Below, piece after piece: positions 15,659 through 22,605 of a stretch of DNA of 22,605 nucleotides (the first letter of the stretch is position 1; each line of letters begins with the position of its first letter). The notes beneath the pieces are model-generated. The model was not told the DNA's origin. It was given only the letters and a program-made list of their open reading frames with translations, and did no database searches. A program made the translations under genes and the position numbers. The DNA lies in contig JAGKWN010000064.1 in NCBI GenBank assembly GCA_021151805.1, positions 1 to 22,605 on the forward strand. The letters are read 5' to 3'. The DNA is from Cytophagaceae bacterium (GTDB taxonomy: Bacteria > Bacteroidota > Bacteroidia > Cytophagales > Cytophagaceae).

Positions 15659-15677
15659 GTTGGTCTTTTCGACCAAC
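15659..15677. repeat. short palindromic hairpin (GTTGGTC/GACCAAC)
   Basis: GTTGGTC (15659-15665), loop TTTTC, GACCAAC (15671-15677). It stands 30 bp outside the larger repeat element and may belong to the same repeat family, since it too contains a GGTC/GACC core. Confidence 0.6.
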
Positions 15678-15706
15678 TACTTTTACTATGCCTAAGAAAA
15701 TTCGCC

Positions 15707-15956
15707 CATGTCTATTGTTCGACCCCGCTGGGGTCGATAGCTTTAAAAGCTTGCTTTCTATAAACCTTTGACTCCTCCGGAGTCAGTACGCATTATTCAG
15801 TTTCCTTAATTTTATTCAGCACTCTTTAATTAATATTTTTTATTAAAAAGAATTTAAGCGGATGATTATTAGAAATGACTCCGAAGGAGTCAAAGGTTTA
15901 TAGAAGAAGAATAGAACATTCACAACCGACCCCAGCGGGGTCGCACAATATAAATG
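15707..15956. repeat. 250-bp nested inverted-repeat element made of GC-rich palindromes
   Basis: The two halves are near reverse complements. The inner arms, 15757-15785 and 15876-15904, match over 29 bp with one mismatch. Each contains a small palindrome (TGACTCC TCC GGAGTCA and TGACTCC GAA GGAGTCA). The outer palindrome CGACCCC GCT GGGGTCG (15720-15736) has an exact reverse-complement copy at 15927-15943. Weaker similarity continues to 15707 and 15956. The spacers between outer and inner modules (20 and 22 bp) have diverged, and the centre (15786-15875) is AT-rich. No open frame of note is inside. It resembles REP/REPIN- or MITE-like non-coding mobile repeats rather than an insertion sequence with a transposase. 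Confidence 0.8.
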
Positions 15957-16091
15957 TCTCTCTACCGCGGCGGAGCCACGACCATGGTTAAAGCCCGCCG
16001 AGCCATGAAAAATAAAATTCACCTCGAATCAAAACAGATTGAAAAATAAAATTGTATTTTTAGATAACCGTATACTCAATCCCTTGTTCCC

Positions 16092-16982
16092 TTGACCACT
16101 CAAAAGCATAAATCCGAAACGCTCCTACTCATAGGCTTTGTATTCAGCATGTTCATGTGGGGTTTAAGCTGGCCATCGGGCAAAGTAGCAGCTGCTTATG
16201 GCGCGCCGGTTACCATTGTGCTGATCCGTTACAGCGTTGTCTTTATAAGCTTCCTGCCAATCTTCTTTTTCATGAAAGCAAGCATGGCCATTTCCAAAAA
16301 AGGATTGTTGCCGCTGCTTGCTGCAAGTTTGTTACTTTCCCTGTATACATTTTTATTTTTCTATGGATTGAAGAATGGTTTGGCTGGTGCAGGCGGTGTA
16401 CTGGTTACAACCATGAATCCGATCATGGCTTACGGCATCGGTTTAATCTTAAATAAAAAACGTCCGACACGCAATGAAGCCATTGGTTTGTTTATTGGCT
16501 TACTTGCGGGAGCAACATTATTAAAGATATGGGGCAACCTGAATGAGTTGTTTGACTCGGGTAATTTATATTTTCTGCTGGCTGCATTTGTATGGGCTGT
16601 TATGAGCCGCATCACCTCAAAGGCCTCTAATTACGGTTCTTCCATGGGCTTTAGTTTGTGGATGTACCTGGCAACGATTCTCGTTATGCTGCCGCTGGTT
16701 GATTATACAGATCTGAATACAACACTTCAAATTGCAGACCAGTATTTCTGGTGGAACATCATCTTCAGCGCAGTGTTTGCAACCTCTCTTGCTACTACAT
16801 ACTATTTTTATGCTACTACTACATTAGGGCCGGAGAAAGCGAGCAGCTTTATTTTTCTGGTACCAGTTTCAGCCGCGCTATCATCCTGGCTTTTCCTCGG
16901 TGAACTGCTGCACCTGCACACCATTATCGGCGGCATATTGGGGATAGCAGCGGTGTATATGATTAACAAAAAAAAGGCTTAG
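16092..16982 (+). CDS. EamA/DMT-superfamily transporter
   Basis: A 296-residue integral membrane protein with ten predicted transmembrane segments arranged as two EamA repeats. The first repeat starts LLLIGFVFSMFMWGLSWPSGK (motif WG.sWp). The second ends ASSFIFLVPVSAALSSWLFLGE (868-type P-[VI]-x-A core before GE), the usual end of an EamA domain. It probably exports a metabolite or amino acid; the substrate cannot be read. The likely start is TTG at 16092, because the first ATG (16149) would remove half of the first membrane segment. No clear promoter is seen. The repeat element lies upstream and a convergent gene downstream. Confidence 0.9.
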   Translation: MTTQKHKSETLLLIGFVFSMFMWGLSWPSGKVAAAYGAPVTIVLIRYSVVFISFLPIFFFMKASMAISKKGLLPLLAASLLLSLYTFLFFYGLKNGLAGAGGVLVTTMNPIMAYGIGLILNKKRPTRNEAIGLFIGLLAGATLLKIWGNLNELFDSGNLYFLLAAFVWAVMSRITSKASNYGSSMGFSLWMYLATILVMLPLVDYTDLNTTLQIADQYFWWNIIFSAVFATSLATTYYFYATTTLGPEKASSFIFLVPVSAALSSWLFLGELLHLHTIIGGILGIAAVYMINKKKA

Positions 16983-16987
16983 TGCAA

Positions 16988-17023
16988 AACGCCTAAAGCT
17001 TTAAGTCTTTCGTATTCGGCGTT
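16988..17023. terminator. weak inverted repeat between convergent genes
   Basis: AACGCC (16988-16993) and GGCGTT (17018-17023) can pair, with a long 24-nt loop. On the minus strand the stem is followed by TT. It lies between the ends of the EamA gene and the 17028 gene. It is only a weak candidate terminator. Confidence 0.3.
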
Positions 17024-17027
17024 AGGT

Positions 17028-18572
17028 TTACTTCGAAAGCACTGCCACAAAATAATTCTTCATAGCTGCGAATGTAGCTGCAGAAACTTTTTCATATGCA
17101 TCCTGATCGTTCTCAACATACTGGTCGTTCCAGGAACCCATGCCTCCGAATTGATTTGCATTGTTCACCGCAAATAATCCGTAGATCGTTTCATCATCAT
17201 AGTTCAGCTTGCGCCATTCTTCCAGGTAGAGGAAATAATTTTTCAGCACTTCGGTTGAACGTTCCGAGAATCCTTTTGCTAATAAATCTTTTGAAATGCT
17301 TTCCAGGTGCAGCTGATCAAAGACACCGGCAGGAATATTTTCGTTTAAAAAATAATTTGCCAGACGGAATGCTTCTTCAAACGGAGACTGAATCTTTTTA
17401 GCAAAGGCTTCGATTGATGAAAGCGCGTGTGCAAATTCTTTTTTCACTTCTATGAAGTCCGTTTTTGATTCCAGAAGTGAAGTGATTGGTAAAGGCTCAA
17501 AATAACAGATCTCCCACGGTTGTTCATTGGATTTTAAATACCATTTGTCTTTTGAATTGCCGCGTGCGATTGCTTTATCATAATCTTTTTTATCCGGACC
17601 AAACACTGTTGCCAGCTCCTGCGGAATCACCGGCCGCATATGATGTTGCTCACTCAGCTTGCGTATTGCGCTGCATACAACATTTACAAGTCCGCTGGTA
17701 TTAAGCACGTCTGCTTTTTGCTTTTGAATGAACGCTTCAAATTCTGCAGCTTTTAAAAGAGGTATTTCCGGTAAAGGGTATTCTTTCATGTCTGCTTCGC
17801 AGGCTGCCCACACCTCTGCCGCAAACGGCTGCTCATGTGCAAGCATTAACAACTGCGCTGCCGAACATGCTGTCAATGCATACAAAAATGCAATCTCTCT
17901 TTCTTCACCTTGGAAGAATGAAAAATCGGACTGATAAAACAACTGTTTAAGATGTTCCGGGAAAATAAACGGCGAACCGGAAACTGTACATTCGATCTGC
18001 ATTTCATCGGTTAGATTTGATGCGAGGAAATTAAACACGTCTTTCCCTTCACGGCTGCTCAGGTATGCACGCACTTCGCTTTTATCTACTGCCTTACGGC
18101 CGTTCAATTCATTGGACTCTGAAATCTGATTGACAACAAACTCCCACAAAACTTCACTGTTGGTTTGGGCATCGGTCAATTCAGCAAATTGTTCGGTTGT
18201 GATTTCATACGAAGGCGAATAGACCGACTTGATTATATAACAATGCGTAGCTTTTTCAGTAAGCACTTCGAACAGATATTCCTGCGTGCCGGCAAAAGCG
18301 GCAGCAATATGTGCAGGCAGTTTTTCAGATTCGTGTGCGAGCGAGCGCACCACACATTTTTTTATTTTTTCAGCACGAAGTGTTTTGACCCAGTCTGCAA
18401 AGGAAACCTCACTCCCATTATCCAATCCGGCTGCTAAAGAAACTTTGCCTTGCTTTTGTATTTCGTTTAATTCAAAAATAGCGCTGAAGTAATTCAGTAA
18501 TGTTTGTACATGTTCTTCCGGCGCTTCTAAAATTCCTTTTGAAAGTGTAATGATATAATCTACCCGATTCAT
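17028..18572 (-). CDS. 514-residue protein of unknown function
   Basis: I do not recognise this protein. It has no signal peptide or membrane segment. It is rich in predicted helices and acidic residues, and is likely cytoplasmic. Distinct stretches are WEICYFEPLPITSLLES, NYFLYLEEWRKLNYDDETIY and NQFGGMGSWNDQYVE near the C-terminus. I chose the ATG at 18572 (MNRVDYIITLSKGILEAPEE); the frame is open to a TTG at 18617, but that adds a basic, poorly coding stretch. It follows cbpM by 56 bp on the same strand and may be transcribed with the co-chaperone genes, which would suggest a stress- or protein-quality-related role; that is inference. No terminator separates it from cbpM. Confidence 0.75.
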   Translation of the reverse strand: MNRVDYIITLSKGILEAPEEHVQTLLNYFSAIFELNEIQKQGKVSLAAGLDNGSEVSFADWVKTLRAEKIKKCVVRSLAHESEKLPAHIAAAFAGTQEYLFEVLTEKATHCYIIKSVYSPSYEITTEQFAELTDAQTNSEVLWEFVVNQISESNELNGRKAVDKSEVRAYLSSREGKDVFNFLASNLTDEMQIECTVSGSPFIFPEHLKQLFYQSDFSFFQGEEREIAFLYALTACSAAQLLMLAHEQPFAAEVWAACEADMKEYPLPEIPLLKAAEFEAFIQKQKADVLNTSGLVNVVCSAIRKLSEQHHMRPVIPQELATVFGPDKKDYDKAIARGNSKDKWYLKSNEQPWEICYFEPLPITSLLESKTDFIEVKKEFAHALSSIEAFAKKIQSPFEEAFRLANYFLNENIPAGVFDQLHLESISKDLLAKGFSERSTEVLKNYFLYLEEWRKLNYDDETIYGLFAVNNANQFGGMGSWNDQYVENDQDAYEKVSAATFAAMKNYFVAVLSK

Positions 18573-18628
18573 AGTAATGTTAATGTGAGAACGAATGGTT
18601 CTACGTAGAGAAAACAAAGAGGTTGTTA

Positions 18629-18922
18629 TTACCCTTCGTACATGCGCAGTCGTTTCTGCACAGATGCAAGTTCAGTCTGCATGGCATGCAATTTATTTAA
18701 TAAATTAAATACCACATCAATGCCTTCAATGTTTACATCCAGGTCGTTGTGCAGACGAATCATTTTTTCAACCGCGCGGATCTGATCCTGGTGGATATAC
18801 GCAGCATTTTCAATAATATTTATTTCAACCAGACCAATTTCATTCAGTCCGTTTAAAAAAGAAACCTCTACCTGGTAACAGGTGCAGATGGTTTGTACCG
18901 GAATAAAGTTTTCAGTATTCAT
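18629..18922 (-). CDS. cbpM: chaperone modulator CbpM
   Basis: A 97-residue protein of the CbpM/MerR-like small-helix family. FIPVQTICTCYQVEVSFLNGLNEIGLVE (6-33) is the winged-helix-like part. The rest is helical, ending in a coiled coil (NLLNKLHAMQTELASVQKRLRMYE). CbpM binds the J-domain of CbpA and blocks its action on DnaK. The start overlaps the dnaJ-like stop by 4 bases (18919-18922), so the pair is translated in step. This gene order, CbpA then CbpM, matches that in Escherichia coli. The call rests on both the sequence and the neighbour. Confidence 0.85.
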   Translation of the reverse strand: MNTENFIPVQTICTCYQVEVSFLNGLNEIGLVEINIIENAAYIHQDQIRAVEKMIRLHNDLDVNIEGIDVVFNLLNKLHAMQTELASVQKRLRMYEG

Positions 18923-19800
18923 GCGTTCCTGAGTTTAGAGAGTTCCGTGAATAATTCTTTTTCCTTTTCTGTAAGATTTTTAGGAACGGTGATGTTGTAA
19001 GTGATGTATAAATCGCCAAACTCTCCTTCCTTTTTATATACAGGCAATCCCTTGCCTTTCAGCTTCACCTTTGTTCCGTTCTGCGTTTCAGCAGCTACTT
19101 TTAATTTTGCTTTCCCGTCAAATGTATCAACGATCAGCTCCCCACCTAATATTGCAGTGTAAAGGTCCAGATCAACTGTCTGATGCAAATCGTTATTATC
19201 TATTTTGAATTTTGTTGTATTCTGCACGAAGATTTCAATCTGCAGATCGCCTTTCGGTCCACCATTAAGACCATCTCCGCCATACCCGGGAATCCGAATG
19301 GTTTGTCCATCTTTGATGCCCGCAGGAATAGTGATCCGAATGTTTTTTCCATTAACGTTCAATTCGCGTTTATGCGTATGATATACGTCTTTAATATCCA
19401 GGCTAAGTTCTGCATACAGGTCAGCACCTTTAAATTTTACGCTGCCGCGCCCGCCCCGGGCTCCACCGCCACCAAACATCGATTCAAAAAAATCTGAATA
19501 ATCACCTTCAAAGGGATTGCCTGCGCCCGACTGATTCGGCGGTCGTTGGTAACGCTGCTGTCCGGCATTTGCATACGCATCGCCCTGTTTCCAGTTATCG
19601 CCATAGGCATCGTATTTCTTCCGGTTCTCCGGATTACTCAATACTTCATTCGCTTCATTTACCTCCTTGAATTTCTGCTCAGCCGCTTTATCATTGGGGT
19701 TTAGGTCCGGATGATATTTGCGCGCCATTTTACGATAGGCCTTTTTAATATCTGCTTCAGTAGCGTTTTTCTCAATACCAAGAATCTTGTAATAATCCAT
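18919..19800 (-). CDS. cbpA: CbpA-type DnaJ co-chaperone
   Basis: A 293-residue class-II (type B) J-protein. The J-domain occupies 1-68 with the HPD motif at H30-P31-D32. It is followed by a Gly/Phe-rich linker (about 90-133, MFGGGGARGGRGS). Two beta-sandwich substrate-binding domains follow (about 135-285, with KDGQTIRIPGYGGDG and GTKVKLKGKGLP). The CxxCxGxG zinc-finger repeats of classical DnaJ are absent, which supports CbpA over DnaJ. It stimulates DnaK ATPase and delivers unfolded clients; E. coli CbpA also binds DNA. The cbpM gene overlaps downstream. The 180 bp upstream hold no exact primary-sigma promoter that I could find. Confidence 0.92.
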   Translation of the reverse strand: MDYYKILGIEKNATEADIKKAYRKMARKYHPDLNPNDKAAEQKFKEVNEANEVLSNPENRKKYDAYGDNWKQGDAYANAGQQRYQRPPNQSGAGNPFEGDYSDFFESMFGGGGARGGRGSVKFKGADLYAELSLDIKDVYHTHKRELNVNGKNIRITIPAGIKDGQTIRIPGYGGDGLNGGPKGDLQIEIFVQNTTKFKIDNNDLHQTVDLDLYTAILGGELIVDTFDGKAKLKVAAETQNGTKVKLKGKGLPVYKKEGEFGDLYITYNITVPKNLTEKEKELFTELSKLRNA

Positions 19801-19982
19801 ATATGCACTCCGGAATTTTAATGATCTATAATTTCAGCATTTTGTTTTATTAAATCAAGTTTCCTGGTCAGCAGGTGTTTTGTTGGCTTTGCCGCGACAG
19901 GTTTCATTGCACTTTTATTCATTAAATAAAAAAATCTCCAGGCCAAACACCAACAAAGGTTCCTATCAAATAGCCGTATAAA

Positions 19983-20018
19983 TAAAAAGTCCTGACAGTT
20001 TCCCGTCAGGACTTTTTA
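19983..20018 (-). terminator. terminator of the M6 protease gene
   Basis: A perfect 14-bp stem TAAAAAGTCCTGAC / GTCAGGACTTTTTA with an 8-nt loop. On the minus strand it is followed by TTTATAC. On the plus strand the stem ends TTTTTAAAAA, so it may work in both directions. It lies 18 bp past the protease stop codon. Confidence 0.93.
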
Positions 20019-20035
20019 AAAATGATTTTAATCAA

Positions 20036-22411
20036 TTATTTCATTTTTACCAGTCGGATGTTTTCCGTTGTATTATCCGTATACTGAATAAATACCGTGT
20101 AAATACCATCCAGGAATTCAGAACCGAATTCGATAGTACCTGTTGAATAATAAAGTTGCTTTACAACCGCGCCATTTGAATTCATAACCGTTACAGATGA
20201 TGCAGGTGCTTTTAATGTAATCTTGAATACATCTGCAGAAGGGTTTGGTGCAACAACTGTTTTTGCTTCTTCTACTGCATTTGCATTACCAGGGCACACA
20301 GAAATATTTTTACAGAATTGTTTGTACCATGGTGCAGCACTGTAGTTCACACCAACACAAACTTGTCCGGCAGTAAAATAATATCCGTCTGTTACTACTG
20401 CAGAATATGGCTGGTTAGGGACCTGAATAACAGATTGTACAGAACCATTGTACCACCAGTTATAACCTGTAGCGTTTGTACGGTTCGTGGCATTCAAAAC
20501 AAATGTTTGGGAAGTACCGTTACCGCCACAGTTGCTGCCGATAATATCTTCTGTTGCAGATGGCAGCACGGTGATCGTTACAGAAGCAGTAGTTGCTGCT
20601 CCTTCATTATCTATAGCTTTAACATTTATTGTATATGTACCGGATGCAATATTTTGCCAGTAGAAGCTATATGGCATTGTTGCATCTGATCCCAATAAGG
20701 TTGTTCCGTTATAAAACTCTACGTTTGCAATCGTACCATCTGTATCGCTTGCATTCGCAACAATAACAATAGATGCCGGTGCTGTGATGATTGATGTGCT
20801 TTTCGGAGCTGTAATTTCAACAACCGGAGGCTGATTTCCATTAACACCGCCCTGATAATCGAAGCTGATTACATCGCCAATTACAGAAACGTTTGTAATT
20901 CCATAGTAAGCAGGTAAGCCTGCAGGAGTACCGTCAGCAAGGAAACAAGATGGGTTTGAAAAATCATCGAAACGCGTTCTGCTGTATGTTTCTGAAAATG
21001 CTGCTTCGTAAAGACTTCCGTTCACATCATTGGTACCATCCGGTCTGAAGATGTATACTTCTTCCGGACCATTGTTCGCATTTCCAGAAATGTTCGGATT
21101 AACTCTGTAAATGATTAATCCTTCCTGTCCACCTAAAGCAGATTCATAGAAACCTTCTTTTTTTCTGTACTCTACCATTAGGAACTGATCTGTGTTTGGA
21201 AGATTGATTCTGTAAGCAGAGTATGGAGCGCGTGATAGCGGGGCAAGACTGTATCTGCCAGGTGTAGTAATAACAGGAGTTGCGTTTGTCCAGTTTGCAT
21301 AATGTTCTTTCATGTAAACACTCATGTGTCTTGGTGTATTCCAGTCGCCACTTGCCATCAAATCCCAGTCACCAACCGGATCGTGCGGATAGTCAGTGTA
21401 GTGGTATAAATCCGGCGCACCGAATGAGTGGAACAATTCGTGACAGATTACACCAACACCCAAAGCTTCAGAGAAGATAATGTTGTAATCCCATGCACGT
21501 TTGCTATTGATGGTTACAGTTTCTGAGAACAATACCCAACGGTGCGGCCATAGTAAATCAGACCAGCCTTCGTTGTATCCGTTGATCACAAAAACGATGT
21601 TGTCAATATTACCATCATTATCACCATCAATCAATAAGTTTGAAGGTACCTGGTTTTTTACTGCATTTACGGCATTAGCCAATAGTGTATGCTCACGTGT
21701 TGTTGCATCCGGACTTGTGTTGTTGTAACCATCCGGTGCATCTTTTGTATAGTAGCTACGTGGGTGTGTATCATGGTATGATACGGGATACGTGCCTGTA
21801 GACACCGGATAAAAAGTAGTCACCAGATCAAGTTGACTTGTAGATACTTCTTTGTAAAAATCCCGTACTGACAATGAACCTATCGCATTGAATTTTGCAT
21901 TTACTTCTGCAAGCGGTACAGAGATTTCTGCCTGATCGCTGAAGCTGATGAAAATTACCAGGTTGTTGTACACGCCTGTTGCAGGACGTACCGGCGCTGC
22001 AGCTGCAACACGGCTGTTTGATACAGGTGCGGCCTTCTTAGCACGGAGTGTAGCAGTCTTTGCTGCCACTTCTGCTTCAGATAGATTTACTCCCGGCTTT
22101 AAGCCTACTGATGAAGGATTTACCTGACCAGCAATAAAATTCGACGGCGTTAATTTTCCTGCAACCAGTGTTGCATACACATAATAACCGCTTGTTGGAT
22201 TTTTAATAATGGTGTAATTGTTTGCATCGTGATACCAGTTGTGGTATTCATCCCCGGTAGCCAGGCAGCTTAATGTTGTTCCATCCGGTTGTTTCAGTTT
22301 TACAGGCACATTTTTCATGTAAGATGCCTGCAGCGAAAGCGACAGTAAGAGCATGAAAATAAATGTGGCCAGCCCGGCCCGGACATTCATTTCAGAAAAT
22401 TTCTTTTTCAT
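20036..22411 (-). CDS. secreted M6-family metalloprotease with Ig-like domain and T9SS sorting domain
   Basis: A 791-residue exported protease. A signal peptide covers 1-30. A propeptide-like region follows (about 31-145). The M6 (immune inhibitor A-like) catalytic domain carries the zinc motif H324-E325-LF-H328-SFG-AP-D334, and a DGDNDGNID acidic loop at 262-270 that probably binds calcium. Then come a bacterial Ig-like domain (about 526-616), a cysteine-bearing domain (about 625-707; C628, C685, C700, C706), and a C-terminal type A sorting domain (about 715-791: APNPSADVFKITL ... GIYTVFIQY). The sorting domain predicts transport across the outer membrane by the T9SS, with cell-surface attachment or release. 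Single gene, with its own promoter and terminator. Likely extracellular protein degradation; the target is unknown. Confidence 0.9.
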   Translation of the reverse strand: MKKKFSEMNVRAGLATFIFMLLLSLSLQASYMKNVPVKLKQPDGTTLSCLATGDEYHNWYHDANNYTIIKNPTSGYYVYATLVAGKLTPSNFIAGQVNPSSVGLKPGVNLSEAEVAAKTATLRAKKAAPVSNSRVAAAAPVRPATGVYNNLVIFISFSDQAEISVPLAEVNAKFNAIGSLSVRDFYKEVSTSQLDLVTTFYPVSTGTYPVSYHDTHPRSYYTKDAPDGYNNTSPDATTREHTLLANAVNAVKNQVPSNLLIDGDNDGNIDNIVFVINGYNEGWSDLLWPHRWVLFSETVTINSKRAWDYNIIFSEALGVGVICHELFHSFGAPDLYHYTDYPHDPVGDWDLMASGDWNTPRHMSVYMKEHYANWTNATPVITTPGRYSLAPLSRAPYSAYRINLPNTDQFLMVEYRKKEGFYESALGGQEGLIIYRVNPNISGNANNGPEEVYIFRPDGTNDVNGSLYEAAFSETYSRTRFDDFSNPSCFLADGTPAGLPAYYGITNVSVIGDVISFDYQGGVNGNQPPVVEITAPKSTSIITAPASIVIVANASDTDGTIANVEFYNGTTLLGSDATMPYSFYWQNIASGTYTINVKAIDNEGAATTASVTITVLPSATEDIIGSNCGGNGTSQTFVLNATNRTNATGYNWWYNGSVQSVIQVPNQPYSAVVTDGYYFTAGQVCVGVNYSAAPWYKQFCKNISVCPGNANAVEEAKTVVAPNPSADVFKITLKAPASSVTVMNSNGAVVKQLYYSTGTIEFGSEFLDGIYTVFIQYTDNTTENIRLVKMK

Positions 22412-22463
22412 AGTTTGAAAGATTAAAGGTTAAATTAAAAACTGTTTATAAAAGTGAAAAGAT

Positions 22464-22497
22464 CAAATATAGAAACTGTTTACTTGTTATGATCAAA
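22464..22497 (-). promoter_or_regulatory. candidate promoter of the M6 protease gene
   Basis: On the minus strand, TATATTTG (complement of 22464-22471) fits the TAnnTTTG -7 box. TTTG (complement of 22494-22497) lies 22 bp upstream as a -33 element; the spacing is at the long end. A second TAnnTTTG (TATTTTTG, complement of 22494-22501) overlaps it, but has no partner. The leader would be about 45-50 nt. Confidence 0.6.
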
Positions 22498-22587
22498 AAT
22501 ATTTAATCCGATGATCATATTTTTTTTTAATATGTGAACGGTCGTATTTGGATGATGAATGGCATTGTGAAAATTATTAAATGGCAC

Positions 22588-22605
22588 GTTTAACATATGT
22601 TAAAC
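22588..22605. repeat. perfect 18-bp palindrome at the window edge
   Basis: GTTTAACATATGTTAAAC is its own reverse complement. It lies about 120 bp upstream of the protease promoter, at the very end of the window, so any extension or the neighbouring gene is out of view. It could be an operator for a dimeric regulator of a gene beyond the edge. Confidence 0.65.

Noticed and set aside
15620..16090. CRISPR array
   Set aside because: The repeats are few, palindromic and in mirrored orientation, with no regular repeat-spacer spacing and no cas genes.
15620..16090. Insertion sequence with transposase
   Set aside because: No reading frame of useful length lies between the inverted arms.

Overview
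The window reads as chromosomal DNA of a Bacteroidota bacterium, most likely a Cytophagales member close to Cytophaga. The evidence is: promoters of the Bacteroidota type (TTTG ... TAnnTTTG), weak or absent Shine-Dalgarno sequences, a bacterial group-II geranylgeranylglyceryl phosphate synthase, a secreted M6 metalloprotease with a type IX secretion (T9SS) C-terminal sorting domain, and a DUF2490 protein. Assignment to a genus is inference. I see no rRNA, tRNA, CRISPR array, prophage or complete insertion sequence.

Layout. 1-1093: an AraC-family regulator with its own terminator. 1092-3138 (minus): a GGGP synthase overlapping a small holin-like membrane protein, then a secreted barrel-like protein of unknown function. 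3221-7637 (minus): a complete phosphate uptake operon in the order pstS-pstC-pstA-pstB-phoU, closed by a 10-bp hairpin terminator. 7861-8916 (minus): a DUF2490 protein with a perfect 14-bp terminator. 9118-9360 (plus): an 80-residue protein that resembles an isolated T9SS sorting domain, behind a textbook Bacteroidota promoter. 9347-10581 (minus): a LpxH-like metallophosphatase followed by a small unknown protein. 10790-15553 (plus): a carbohydrate block with a possible 39-residue ORF, a GT-B glycosyltransferase, a cytoplasmic GH1 beta-glucosidase and a glycogen-debranching-type enzyme. 15620-16090 is gene-free and holds a 250-bp nested inverted repeat built from GC-rich palindromes. 16092-16982 (plus): an EamA/DMT exporter. 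17028-19800 (minus): a CbpA-type DnaJ co-chaperone, its modulator CbpM and a 514-residue orphan protein. 20036-22411 (minus): the M6 protease.

How the genes fit together. PstSCAB imports phosphate under low-phosphate conditions and PhoU links transporter state to signalling; no PhoB/PhoR pair is present here. The GT/GH1/debranching block has the look of intracellular glucan or glycoside turnover, because none of its enzymes has a signal peptide. CbpA and CbpM form a co-chaperone and inhibitor pair. Most of the window is ordinary housekeeping and accessory metabolism. The items that stand out are the nested palindrome element at 15707-15956, the stand-alone sorting-domain protein at 9118, and two perfect palindromic sites (10679-10723 and 22588-22605) that look like operators.
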